A DNA stretch of 64,000 bases from assembly GCF_001592965.1 (NCBI RefSeq), contig NZ_LRPC01000031.1:1-64000 (forward strand), read 5' to 3'. The translations under genes and the position numbers were made by a program. The notes under the pieces were generated by a model, which worked only from the letters and a program-made list of their open reading frames with translations, did not search any database and was not told where the DNA came from. Positions within the stretch are counted from its first letter, which is position 1. Every line of letters starts with the position of its first letter. The stretch comes from Roseivirga spongicola. GTDB lineage: Bacteria > Bacteroidota > Bacteroidia > Cytophagales > Cyclobacteriaceae. Shown one piece after another: positions 44,007-51,847 of this stretch.

Positions 44007-45800
44007 TTAGTTAATCAAGTCCATGAAGGCTTGAGAACCAGTGTATTGTCTGAATTCTAGATCGGTTGCAGCTTTAGACTTTAATGAAGAATCGGCATTG
44101 ATAGCATTTCTTAGGTGCTCAATTACCTTGTTTTCATTGTCTTGACGAGCAGCAGCTACAGCAGCAGCATAGTGTGCCATAACGTAACCTCTATCGCTAC
44201 TAATTACGCTTTCTAGAGTAGACTGAGCATTTCTGAAGTCTTTTCTTAGTAACTGAACTAAACCTTTGTTGAATTGATCTACAGATCTGTTGGTAGCTCT
44301 GTTCAAAGAAGCAATAGCTAAATCGTAACGGCCAACTCTAGTTTCTACATATCCTTTAGCACCATTAACGCCTTGGCTTACTTCGTTACCTGGGTTCATT
44401 GCAACAGCTTTAGTTAAAGCATCGTGTGCACCCCAAAGGTTTTCTTGCATTGCCAGAGCCATACCCATGTTAGCTTGAGCATAAACATTGGCTTGTTTCT
44501 GGTTTGAGATATTGAAATGGTTCAACGCAGTTTTAACGTGGTTAGTCATTTCTCTACCTGAAGTTTGCATAGCCATTTGCAAGTGAACAGCACCTAAGTT
44601 GTTATGTACAACGTAAGTATCGTTTTTCTTAGCGGCAGCTTCGTAAATCTTCTGCTTCTCAGTCAATGAAGGGTTGTTAGCAGCGGCATAAAGCATTTCT
44701 TCTAAAGAAAGCGCATCAGCAGATGCAGAACCGTTAGCAATTTGAGTAGCAAGAGTAGCAATTTCAGTTCTAGCTTTCTTAGGCTTAACTGTTAATACTT
44801 CTGTTTTAGCTGTTCTCAACTGAGGGTAGATGTCAGTGAAAACTTTGTTGTAAGTGCTAAGCGTCTGAAGTTGTTTTTCTTTCTGCTCGAAAGAACCTGT
44901 ACCGTTGATGATGTTAGTCCACTCAGACTTTTGAGCAGAAGTGATACCATTATAGCTAGCAAGCATGTTTTTTAGGCCAGTCCAATCCTGAACGATAGGC
45001 TTCTGGATGAATCTGATTTGGCTAGCCATGTTTTGGTAGTCATACTGATCCATCTTTTCTCTGTACCATGCTTCAATAGCAGCAGCTCTTTCTCTTGAAA
45101 GCTCAGAGTTGAATGTTTCTTTACCTTCTGGAGAGTGAGTACCTGTGATAGTAACAGTTCTTGTAACATTTTTCTCTGCAATGAATGCAGCGAATTTTTC
45201 ACCTCTATCACTGTTTTTCTCAGAAGTTTTGAAAACAGATCTTCCTTGGTCGAAGAAGAACTCAACATTAGTTGGGATCAATTCTTCTTGGTCGTTGTAA
45301 CCGTGAGGAGCGTAAGAAGCATAGTAAGAAGGCTGTACAAGTTTAGAAGTAGTAATTACTCCATCGGCAATGCCTAATCTTTCAGTTTCTAGGAAGTTGC
45401 CATTCTTTGGGTTCAAAGCTTTACCTTGAACTTGAAGGCTACCTCTGTTCATTCCATCAACATAAGGGAACATGTAAGTTTCAGTGATAGATGGTTGCTC
45501 AGTAGCAGAATTAGGGTAGTCTACTTCTCTGAATTGAACAGTTTTTAACTGACGCTCTTGCGTTCCGTAAGTATAGAAAGTGTTGATTTGATATACTTTT
45601 TTCGGCTTGAGCATTTTCACCGGAAGTTTGGCAGACATCTCAAATTTTACAGTATCTGCGTGTACTTCAAGAGGACTTGGAGTAACTGTCAACTGTTGGT
45701 CTTTAGCCATTTTCTTCATCTTGCTCAAGGCACAACCCGAAAGGGTAAAAACGGCCACTAGAGCAAATAGAAAAAACTTTTTAGCAGTTTGGGTTTTCAT
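44007..45800 (-). CDS. Lipoprotein with OmpA-like and TPR-like domains
   Basis: 597 residues. Lipoprotein signal (FLFALVAVFTLSGC-ALSK). An N-terminal beta region (about 30-160) with LTVTPSPLEVHADTVKFE; an OmpA-like peptidoglycan-binding domain near 170-255 (PTNVEFFFDQGRSVFKTSE ... SRERAAAIEAWY); a C-terminal TPR-rich helical half (NNLGAVHLQMAMQ, ALTKAVAMNPGNEVSQG, AIASLNRATNRSVDQFNKG). This layout recalls cell-wall anchored envelope scaffold proteins of Bacteroidota, some of which serve T9SS or gliding; the exact role is unknown. Strong terminator. Confidence 0.75.
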   Translation of the reverse strand: MKTQTAKKFFLFALVAVFTLSGCALSKMKKMAKDQQLTVTPSPLEVHADTVKFEMSAKLPVKMLKPKKVYQINTFYTYGTQERQLKTVQFREVDYPNSATEQPSITETYMFPYVDGMNRGSLQVQGKALNPKNGNFLETERLGIADGVITTSKLVQPSYYASYAPHGYNDQEELIPTNVEFFFDQGRSVFKTSEKNSDRGEKFAAFIAEKNVTRTVTITGTHSPEGKETFNSELSRERAAAIEAWYREKMDQYDYQNMASQIRFIQKPIVQDWTGLKNMLASYNGITSAQKSEWTNIINGTGSFEQKEKQLQTLSTYNKVFTDIYPQLRTAKTEVLTVKPKKARTEIATLATQIANGSASADALSLEEMLYAAANNPSLTEKQKIYEAAAKKNDTYVVHNNLGAVHLQMAMQTSGREMTNHVKTALNHFNISNQKQANVYAQANMGMALAMQENLWGAHDALTKAVAMNPGNEVSQGVNGAKGYVETRVGRYDLAIASLNRATNRSVDQFNKGLVQLLRKDFRNAQSTLESVISSDRGYVMAHYAAAVAAARQDNENKVIEHLRNAINADSSLKSKAATDLEFRQYTGSQAFMDLIN

Positions 45801-45900
45801 AAGAATTTTGATTGTTTTCGTCTGTTTAAGCCTGATTTAGCAGGCTGCAAGTTTAATAATTTTTTAGTACTTTCCGATTTCACCTATGAGAAATTGTTTC

Positions 45901-45908
45901 TAAATTCG
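45901..45908 (+). promoter_or_regulatory. -7-like box (TAAATTCG) of the PspC gene
   Basis: One mismatch to TAnnTTTG; 16 bases before the ATG at 45925. Confidence 0.3.
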
Positions 45909-45924
45909 GACATCTTTTAGCGAA

Positions 45925-46143
45925 ATGGAAAGAATTCAGCAGTTTTTTGAGAATCAAGCCTTTGGCGTTTGCACTAAACTTGGTGAGAAGCTAAATCTTT
46001 CAACTTCTAGCATCAGACTTTTCTTCATTTACGCCTCGTTTTTAACCTTCGGTTCGCCTCTAATTGTTTATTTAGGTCTAGCTTATGTAATTAATATTCG
46101 CAAACACCTAAGAAGGAGACAGAACCCGGTTTGGTATAATTGA
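45925..46143 (+). CDS. PspC domain protein
   Basis: 72 residues. It matches the PspC domain from FENQAFGVCTKLGEKLNLSTSSIRLFFIYASFLTFG through a TM helix (PLIVYLGLAYVI) and a basic tail. PspC proteins act in phage-shock/envelope-stress responses in other phyla; in Bacteroidota their partners vary. Solitary gene between convergent minus-strand genes. Confidence 0.8.
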   Translation: MERIQQFFENQAFGVCTKLGEKLNLSTSSIRLFFIYASFLTFGSPLIVYLGLAYVINIRKHLRRRQNPVWYN

Positions 46144-46148
46144 TCTGA

Positions 46149-47150
46149 TTAGAGTTGATCAAAGGTTTTCTTACCTTTTACAAAGTACTGCCAAGCTATG
46201 AACCCTTTGTAATACGGAATGTTTTTTCCGGGTGAAGGGGCTTTTATTCTTTTTTTCCAAGTCTTCGGTAAATTCACTAGCGTGCTTAAATGTGCATGAA
46301 GAATGGCTATTCCATGTTGAGGACCACTTTGCAAGGAAAATTTGAGTAATGCAGACCAATCTAGAAGTATTCTTAATGGCAACTTCCAAAGCAGGGCTAA
46401 AGCACTTTCGTTCTTTATTATCAAGCTTAATCCGTTTCTGAAATTAAGGTAAGTTTTTTTCGGCTTCGACTTGTTAAGTGTACCACCGCCTAGGTGGAAA
46501 ATAGTGCTGTCTGGACAGTAAACTACTCTGCCTCCTGAGTTCCAAATTCGCCAACAAAGGTCTATTTCTTCCATGTGGGCGAAAAAGTCTGAATCAAGAC
46601 CCCCTAGTTCTAGATAGGTGTTTCTATGGATAAATAAACAGCTGCCAGAAGCCCAGAAAATACTTCTAGAATCTGGATATTGGTTCTGGTCTTCTTCTAG
46701 GGTTTCGAATATTCTGCCCCGGCAAAAGGGGTACCCCATTAGGTCTAAGAAGCCGCCTGCGGCTCCTGCATATTCAAAACGTGTTTTGTTTTTGTAGTCT
46801 AGAATTTTTGGCTGAATGGCTTTAATTTCTTTGTCAGTTTCAGCTAGTTTTAATAGAGGGGCTGTCCAGTTAGAGCTAACTTCTACATCCGTATTTAATA
46901 AAACGGTGTATTCTGATTCAATTAAAGGGAGGGCCTTATTGTAACCTTCACAAAACCCATAATTCTGATCAAAACAGATGAGTTTTACTGTTGGGAAGTG
47001 CTCCTTAACAAACTGTACAGAATTATCTGAAGAGCCATTGTCAACCACATAGATGCTGTGAGGTTGACTATATTCAACCACAGAAGGTAAAAAAGTTTCT
47101 AGGTGATTTCTCCCATTAAAGTTGAGGAGAACAATGGATAGTTTCTCCAT
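46149..47150 (-). CDS. Glycosyltransferase family 2 protein
   Basis: 333 residues. GT-A fold: SIVLLNFNGRNHLETFLPSV, VVDNGSSDNSVQFV, LLNTDVEVSSNW (DxD-like), ASGSCLFIHRNTYLELGGLDSDFFAHMEEIDLCWR (catalytic base region). Close to rhamnosyl- or mannosyl-type GT2 enzymes. It is coupled to ybaB (TAATG overlap at 47150). Confidence 0.9.
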   Translation of the reverse strand: MEKLSIVLLNFNGRNHLETFLPSVVEYSQPHSIYVVDNGSSDNSVQFVKEHFPTVKLICFDQNYGFCEGYNKALPLIESEYTVLLNTDVEVSSNWTAPLLKLAETDKEIKAIQPKILDYKNKTRFEYAGAAGGFLDLMGYPFCRGRIFETLEEDQNQYPDSRSIFWASGSCLFIHRNTYLELGGLDSDFFAHMEEIDLCWRIWNSGGRVVYCPDSTIFHLGGGTLNKSKPKKTYLNFRNGLSLIIKNESALALLWKLPLRILLDWSALLKFSLQSGPQHGIAILHAHLSTLVNLPKTWKKRIKAPSPGKNIPYYKGFIAWQYFVKGKKTFDQL

Positions 47151-47482
47151 TAAAATAAGTTGCCCAAGTCCATGCCAGGGATATTGGGCATAAGCCCATC
47201 GGTGCTTTTCTTTATTTCTTCTTTTGCGCGAGCGTCTGCCTTTTCCATAGCATTGTTGATGGCGGCAACGGTCAGGTCTTGTAGCATCTCTTTATCGTCT
47301 TTGCTCAGAAGGCTTTCATCGATATCAATTGAGATAACGCTTTTCTTCCCATTAACTACAGCTTTCACCATACCAGCTCCGGCTTCACCAGTTTCTTCTA
47401 TAAACTCTAGCTTCTCTTGGGCTTCCTTCATCTTGGCTTGCATCTCCTTCACCTTGCCCATCATTTTCATCATATCAAACAT
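47150..47482 (-). CDS. YbaB/EbfC nucleoid-associated protein
   Basis: 110 residues, starting MFDMMKMMGKVKEMQAKMKEAQEKL, with the family core GAGMVKAVVNGKKSVISIDI and a helical end. YbaB dimers bind DNA non-specifically. The gene overlaps the next one downstream (GT2) by a single TAATG junction. Alternative: the family is often near recR or dnaX, not seen here. Confidence 0.9.
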   Translation of the reverse strand: MFDMMKMMGKVKEMQAKMKEAQEKLEFIEETGEAGAGMVKAVVNGKKSVISIDIDESLLSKDDKEMLQDLTVAAINNAMEKADARAKEEIKKSTDGLMPNIPGMDLGNLF

Positions 47483-47499
47483 AGCTGCTCAATTTTCTC

Positions 47500-47507
47500 C
47501 AAAACTA
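47500..47507 (-). promoter_or_regulatory. -7 box (TAGTTTTG) of ybaB-GT2
   Basis: Exact TAnnTTTG on the minus strand, 17 bases before the ybaB ATG. A second copy lies at 47519-47526, inside the end of the upstream gene. Confidence 0.35.
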
Positions 47508-49238
47508 TCGAATTAAAACAAAACTACCCGATTTTGTAATCAGCAGATTGTCTGCATTCTGAAATGAAATCTGATAAAGATAAGTTCCACTTCTTGCGGG
47601 TTGGCCCTCATAGTCTCCATTCCATCCTTTGGCAGGATCGGTGCTGTAGTAAATCAGGGTTCCCCACCTGTTGAAGATTGCCATTTTAAAGTTTGCATAA
47701 ATACCTTCGCTTATCTTGAATTCATCGTTAATCTGATCTCCATTTGGGCTAAAGGCGTTCGGCACTCCCAAAGAGGTAGACAGTACTAAGCAACTTTCTG
47801 TAGAAACCTCAGATTGATTCCCACATTCGTCCATATAAGCTATTCTGTAGCAAACTTCACTTGTTCCGCTAGGGATGGTGGTGTCTGTGTAATTCGCAGA
47901 TGCGGTTCTAAATACTTCTTGAAAATCTGGGCCAGTATCTTTCCTATAAACAATATACTCTCCTAAGGGGAAGTGGGTGGGTGGGAGAGTTAGTTCTACG
48001 AGGGAACCTCTAATAGATGCTACATTGGGAGGAGGGGAGGGAAGGAGTATTGAGGTCGACTCAAATGGCTTCATTAAGATGCCTGTTGAGACAATCCCGT
48101 CATCAGTTCTTTGGAATTTTACTTCAACTATTGAGTTGCAGTTGTCTAAACTAATGGTAGTACTACTTTGATGAGTATTGTACGAGTTTAATAATGAAGT
48201 ACCTGAAATTAGGTTGATTTCGGTGAAGTTTTCTTGGAAGGTAGACCATTGAATATCATATGTAAATTGATCTGAGATGTTTTCATTCGTTAATCGAGAG
48301 GCAATGGAATAGGCTGTTTTAGAGGTTTGGTTTGATGATCCACAGTCATCGGTGACTAAGAGTTGAAAAGCGTAAGGAGATTGAGAAAAATTGAAGCCAG
48401 GATCTTCGAAGGTGAATTCCTCATTGTAAGTATTAGGATTAATCTGAGCGACTGACCTTAGCCCAGTTCCATCGTTGGCTAGTAGTTCGTATTTTAATCC
48501 TTTGGCTAATCGATTGTAGGTGAGGTTGATTTTTGAGCCATCTAGAACTTCCAGTGAGGTGATTTCTGGAGTAGGAAGAGTCTGAAATGCTGAAACAACG
48601 TAAGGAGGTGATACGCAGCTAGAGGAAGTGCCGTTATTAAAATGTCCTCTAATGCTAAGATTGTAGCTCCCAGGGTTTGAGAAAGTGTAGGAGTAAGGAG
48701 TGTCTCCATTCCAGTTTTGGATGTCAATGGTGTTTCCTGGGCCATCCTGAAAATTGATGCTGTAAAAATCGTATGGGTCACTGTTTTTATCAAAGATCAA
48801 CTCAAAGCTATTGCCTTGGCAATTATTGACTGTTACGGCAGGTGGGTTAGAATAGTCCAAGACATCTATTCTAATATAATCTACTCTAGGTACCGTTGCT
48901 GTTCCTAAAATCTGTATGGCGTAGTATGTACCAGGGGTGTTATAGGTAAAACTGTTATTAGCTGTAAGGGTGCCATTGAAGCAGCTCGGGTCTGTTTTGT
49001 AGTTAGGGCATGTGCTGGGATCAATGGTGTTATCAAAAATATACTGCGCAGAACCAATTGTTCCACTAAACTTGTTTTGAATGCTAATGGGAAATGGACC
49101 GCACCCAATGATAAAATCTGTTTCAAAATCGCCATCCGTACTTCTATTCTGAGACTTTAGATTATGATGGCAAAGCGTCAAAAAAAAAGTTGCGATTAGG
49201 ATGCTTGTTAACCTAGAAATGAGTTGTTTTTTGGGCAT
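47505..49238 (-). CDS. T9SS type B secreted protein (gliding-motility C-terminal domain)
   Basis: 577 residues. Signal peptide (LTSILIATFFLTLCHHNLKSQ); internal PKD/Ig-like beta repeats (FSNPGSYNLSIRGHFNNG; TPEITSLEVLDGSKINLTYNR). The C-terminal ~85 residues, starting VPNAFSPNGDQINDEF and including FNRWGTLIYYS and YLYQISFQN, are a type B (CHU_C) sorting domain. Exported by T9SS and shown at the surface or released. Function of the body unknown. Confidence 0.88.
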   Translation of the reverse strand: MPKKQLISRLTSILIATFFLTLCHHNLKSQNRSTDGDFETDFIIGCGPFPISIQNKFSGTIGSAQYIFDNTIDPSTCPNYKTDPSCFNGTLTANNSFTYNTPGTYYAIQILGTATVPRVDYIRIDVLDYSNPPAVTVNNCQGNSFELIFDKNSDPYDFYSINFQDGPGNTIDIQNWNGDTPYSYTFSNPGSYNLSIRGHFNNGTSSSCVSPPYVVSAFQTLPTPEITSLEVLDGSKINLTYNRLAKGLKYELLANDGTGLRSVAQINPNTYNEEFTFEDPGFNFSQSPYAFQLLVTDDCGSSNQTSKTAYSIASRLTNENISDQFTYDIQWSTFQENFTEINLISGTSLLNSYNTHQSSTTISLDNCNSIVEVKFQRTDDGIVSTGILMKPFESTSILLPSPPPNVASIRGSLVELTLPPTHFPLGEYIVYRKDTGPDFQEVFRTASANYTDTTIPSGTSEVCYRIAYMDECGNQSEVSTESCLVLSTSLGVPNAFSPNGDQINDEFKISEGIYANFKMAIFNRWGTLIYYSTDPAKGWNGDYEGQPARSGTYLYQISFQNADNLLITKSGSFVLIR

Positions 49239-49291
49239 AGCAATACTCGATAAACGCTAGGCTAGTCTGAAAGTTATATATTAACCAAAGC

Positions 49292-50674
49292 CTATAGTTC
49301 TTCTTGCAAGTTGGTAATAACATCTTCTATTGTGAACATATCTTGATTACCAGTTTCCATATACTTCAAGGTATAACGTTGTTGTTTTATTTCTTCAGAG
49401 CCTATTAATAAAACGAATGGTATGCCTTTTTTATCTGCATAGCCTAACTGTTTTTTCATTTTAGCAGGTTCTGGATATACTTCAGAGGCAATGCCCGCAT
49501 TTCTGAGCTGACAAAGTAACTGAAGGGAGTGTCTTTGAGCTTCTTCATCGAATGGAACAAGCAATACTTTGGAGTATTTGGCTTCGGAAATAGGGAAGAG
49601 GTTCAGCTCTTCTAGAGTGTCGTAAATACGATCAATTCCGAAAGAAACGCCAACTCCAGAAATACCCTGCAGTCCAAATACTCCAGTAAGGTTGTCGTAG
49701 CGCCCTCCGGCAGTTATAGTGCCCATTTTTACCGTAGTTGGCTTTACTTCATAGATCATTCCGGTGTAATAGGAGAGACCTCTTGCTAATGTAAAGTCTA
49801 CCGATACTTTGTCTGTTAAAAAGCCCAGAAGGCTAAGGTTGTCAAGTGTCTCTTTAACCTCAGAAATACCATTCTGACCAATTTCTGATGTGCCGAATAT
49901 CTCTGCAAGCACATCTAATTTGCTTATGTTATGACCAGTTAAAGATAATATAGAGTCTAGCGTTTTTAGGCCAGCTTCATTAACTCCAATGCTTTCTAGT
50001 TCTGAAAAGACCTTTTCTTTTCCGATCTTATCCAGCTTGTCTAGTATCACACAGAAACGGCTGAATTCCTCTTTTGCACCGCAAACTTCAGCAATACCCT
50101 CGAGCACTTTTCTGTTGCTAATGGCAATTTGGTAAGCATCGAATGTGAGTTTTTTATACACCTCTTGAACCATCGCTAATAGTTCTGCTTCACATACCAG
50201 TGAATTAGTGCCTACTATGTCTGCATCGCATTGGTAAAACTCTCTATACCTTCCTTTCTGAGGACGATCGGCCCTCCATACTGGTTGAATCTGGTATCGT
50301 TTAAATGGAAAAGTTACTTCCGTTTGATTCATTACTACGTATCGAGCAAACGGAACGGTTAAATCGTATTTAAGACCTTTTTCCGTGATTTTAGGACTTA
50401 GCGATTTATATCCTTCGGCATAATCGTCATCATTTACTTTGCTCAAGAAATCTCCTGAGTTCAATACTCTAAACAATAACTGATCTCCTTCATCGCCATA
50501 CTTGCCTGTCAGTACAGAAAGGTTTTCCATAGCTGGCGTTTCAAGAGGCATAAAGCCATACTTTCTAAATACATCCTTGATAGTATCAATAATGTAATTG
50601 CGCTTGAACATCTGTTCTGGACCGAAGTCTCTAGTGCCTTTTGGTAATGAAGGTTTTTGAGCCATATCTCTCAA
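49292..50674 (-). CDS. hisS: Histidyl-tRNA synthetase
   Basis: 460 residues. Class II motif 1 region near LETPAMEN, motif 2 RADRPQKGRYREFYQCDADIVG, His-specific LARGLSYYTGMIYE and motif 3 GVGVSFGIDRIYDTL, then the anticodon-binding domain (VLLVPFDEEAQ). The ORF starts at 50674 (MRDMAQKPSLPKGTRDFGPE); the -7 box at 50682 suggests the second ATG at 50665, since 50674 would leave a leader of a few bases. Both are possible. Confidence 0.95.
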   Translation of the reverse strand: MRDMAQKPSLPKGTRDFGPEQMFKRNYIIDTIKDVFRKYGFMPLETPAMENLSVLTGKYGDEGDQLLFRVLNSGDFLSKVNDDDYAEGYKSLSPKITEKGLKYDLTVPFARYVVMNQTEVTFPFKRYQIQPVWRADRPQKGRYREFYQCDADIVGTNSLVCEAELLAMVQEVYKKLTFDAYQIAISNRKVLEGIAEVCGAKEEFSRFCVILDKLDKIGKEKVFSELESIGVNEAGLKTLDSILSLTGHNISKLDVLAEIFGTSEIGQNGISEVKETLDNLSLLGFLTDKVSVDFTLARGLSYYTGMIYEVKPTTVKMGTITAGGRYDNLTGVFGLQGISGVGVSFGIDRIYDTLEELNLFPISEAKYSKVLLVPFDEEAQRHSLQLLCQLRNAGIASEVYPEPAKMKKQLGYADKKGIPFVLLIGSEEIKQQRYTLKYMETGNQDMFTIEDVITNLQEEL

Positions 50675-50681
50675 TTTTTGC

Positions 50682-50689
50682 CAAAACTA
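50682..50689 (-). promoter_or_regulatory. -7 box (TAGTTTTG) of hisS
   Basis: Exact TAnnTTTG on the minus strand; a TTTCG at 50710-50714 lies about 20 bp upstream as a weak -33 candidate. Confidence 0.4.
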
Positions 50690-50763
50690 GTAAAACCAAT
50701 CCTTTCATTCGAAAGAATTTGTGCTTCAAAAAGGAAAATTCGAAAGTTTTATTTGTAGAAATA

Positions 50764-50794
50764 TTCGCAAATCAATATTAAACCAGTATCTTTG
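50764..50794 (+). promoter_or_regulatory. Promoter of the small basic protein gene
   Basis: TTCG (50764-50767), 19 bp, then TATCTTTG (50787-50794), an exact TAnnTTTG. The chosen ATG is 29 bases downstream. Confidence 0.45.
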
Positions 50795-50823
50795 TGCCCT
50801 CATTCAGAAATAAGGTCTTAATC

Positions 50824-51120
50824 ATGGGAGTTACAAGATTAAAGAGAAAAGGCAGAAGAAATAAGCAGAGAGCTGCTGAAAGACAAAATTCAATTAAGCA
50901 ATTGACGGCTAAGCCAGTTTTGAAAAACGTAGATAAAGAAGAGTTAAAAGCTTCTTTCAAAACTGAGGAGCCTAAAAGAGCTGCTAAAGCAAAGAAAGAG
51001 GAAGCTCCTAAGGCTGAGGCTAAAAAGGCTGCTCCAAAAGCTGAGAAAGCAGAAGAGCCAAAAGCTGAAAAGAAAGCTGCTGCTAAGAAAGAGGAGAAAA
51101 AAGAAGATTCTGCTGAGTAA
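50824..51120 (+). CDS. Small basic protein with Lys/Ala/Glu-rich tail
   Basis: 98 residues from the ATG at 50824; the longer reading from 50794 would begin inside the -7 box. The N-terminal half (MGVTRLKRKGRRNKQRAAER) is strongly basic; residues about 45-98 are low-complexity K, A, E and P (AKKEEAPKAEAKKAAPKAE), like a histone H1-type tail. It could bind nucleic acid or the ribosome; the context of its own promoter and terminator suggests abundant, monocistronic expression. No family recognised with confidence. Confidence 0.75.
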   Translation: MGVTRLKRKGRRNKQRAAERQNSIKQLTAKPVLKNVDKEELKASFKTEEPKRAAKAKKEEAPKAEAKKAAPKAEKAEEPKAEKKAAAKKEEKKEDSAE

Positions 51121-51142
51121 TCAGTCTAAGATATTGATAGAG

Positions 51143-51170
51143 AGTCCTGATTTACATCAGGACTTTTTTT
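51143..51170 (+). terminator. Rho-independent terminator after the small basic protein gene
   Basis: agtcctgat (51143-51151) pairs perfectly with atcaggact (51156-51164), loop ttac, then seven Ts. Confidence 0.9.
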
Positions 51171-51669
51171 ATGCTTGAGCTCTTTTGCCAAGTTCAATTA
51201 CCTCTAGATTTTTTATAGAACCTGCTTCTAAGTCGAAACGAAGGAGTGTTCTCATTTGGTGAAAGCCATGTTTTCCTGCTGCGCCAGGATTCATGTATAG
51301 GGTGCCTAGTTCTTGATCCATCATAACTTTTAATATGTGGCTGTGGCCGCAAATGAATAGTTTGGGTTGGTGTTTTTTAATCAGGTCCTTAACTCCTTTT
51401 GCATACTTTTTGGGTTTGCCACCAATATGAATCATTAGGGTTTTTACAGATTCATTTTCCATTACCAGAAATTCTGGTAACTCTTTTTGCATTTGATGGC
51501 TATCGATGTTGCCGAATACAGCTTGGGTGGGTTTAAAAGACTGAAGTCTTTTGAGTACGTCATTTTCGCCAATGTCTCCCGCATGCCATATTTCATCACA
51601 GTTTTTAAAGTGGTGGAAAACTCTTTCATCGAGGTTGCCGTGGGTGTCGGAAATCAATCCAATCTTCAT
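51169..51669 (-). CDS. YfcE/MJ0936-type metallophosphoesterase
   Basis: 166 residues from the ATG at 51669 (MKIGLISDTHGN). Calcineurin-like ligands: D and H in SDTHGN, D in HAGDIG, N in FGNID, H in MIHIGG and HSH in CGHSH. Small soluble phosphodiesterases of this family have unspecified substrates. An in-frame start at 51702 exists, but only the shorter product has the family N-terminus at residue 1. It ends next to the terminator at 51143-51170. Confidence 0.88.
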   Translation of the reverse strand: MKIGLISDTHGNLDERVFHHFKNCDEIWHAGDIGENDVLKRLQSFKPTQAVFGNIDSHQMQKELPEFLVMENESVKTLMIHIGGKPKKYAKGVKDLIKKHQPKLFICGHSHILKVMMDQELGTLYMNPGAAGKHGFHQMRTLLRFDLEAGSIKNLEVIELGKRAQA

Positions 51670-51847
51670 GTGTCCAAGATTGGGAATCTTTTCCGTTCTC
51701 AAGACTTATTCCTATTTAAATTTTCATCGTTTCTTAAATTTTATATTGTAAAACTTAGATTTTATTTAATTATATTGCTTTTAAGTGGTTAAGGGAAAGC
51801 TTGGCCAATTATTTGACTATTTCGCACACATTAATCAACAACAAGAC

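Noticed and set aside
44972-45268. Off-frame minus-strand ORF in the OmpA/TPR lipoprotein gene
   Set aside because: Lies wholly within the lipoprotein coding region in another frame with a Lys/Leu/Ser-biased product and no family match.
47519-47526. Second TAGTTTTG box upstream of ybaB
   Set aside because: It lies inside the end of the upstream coding region and is farther than normal from the start; the copy at 47500 is better placed.
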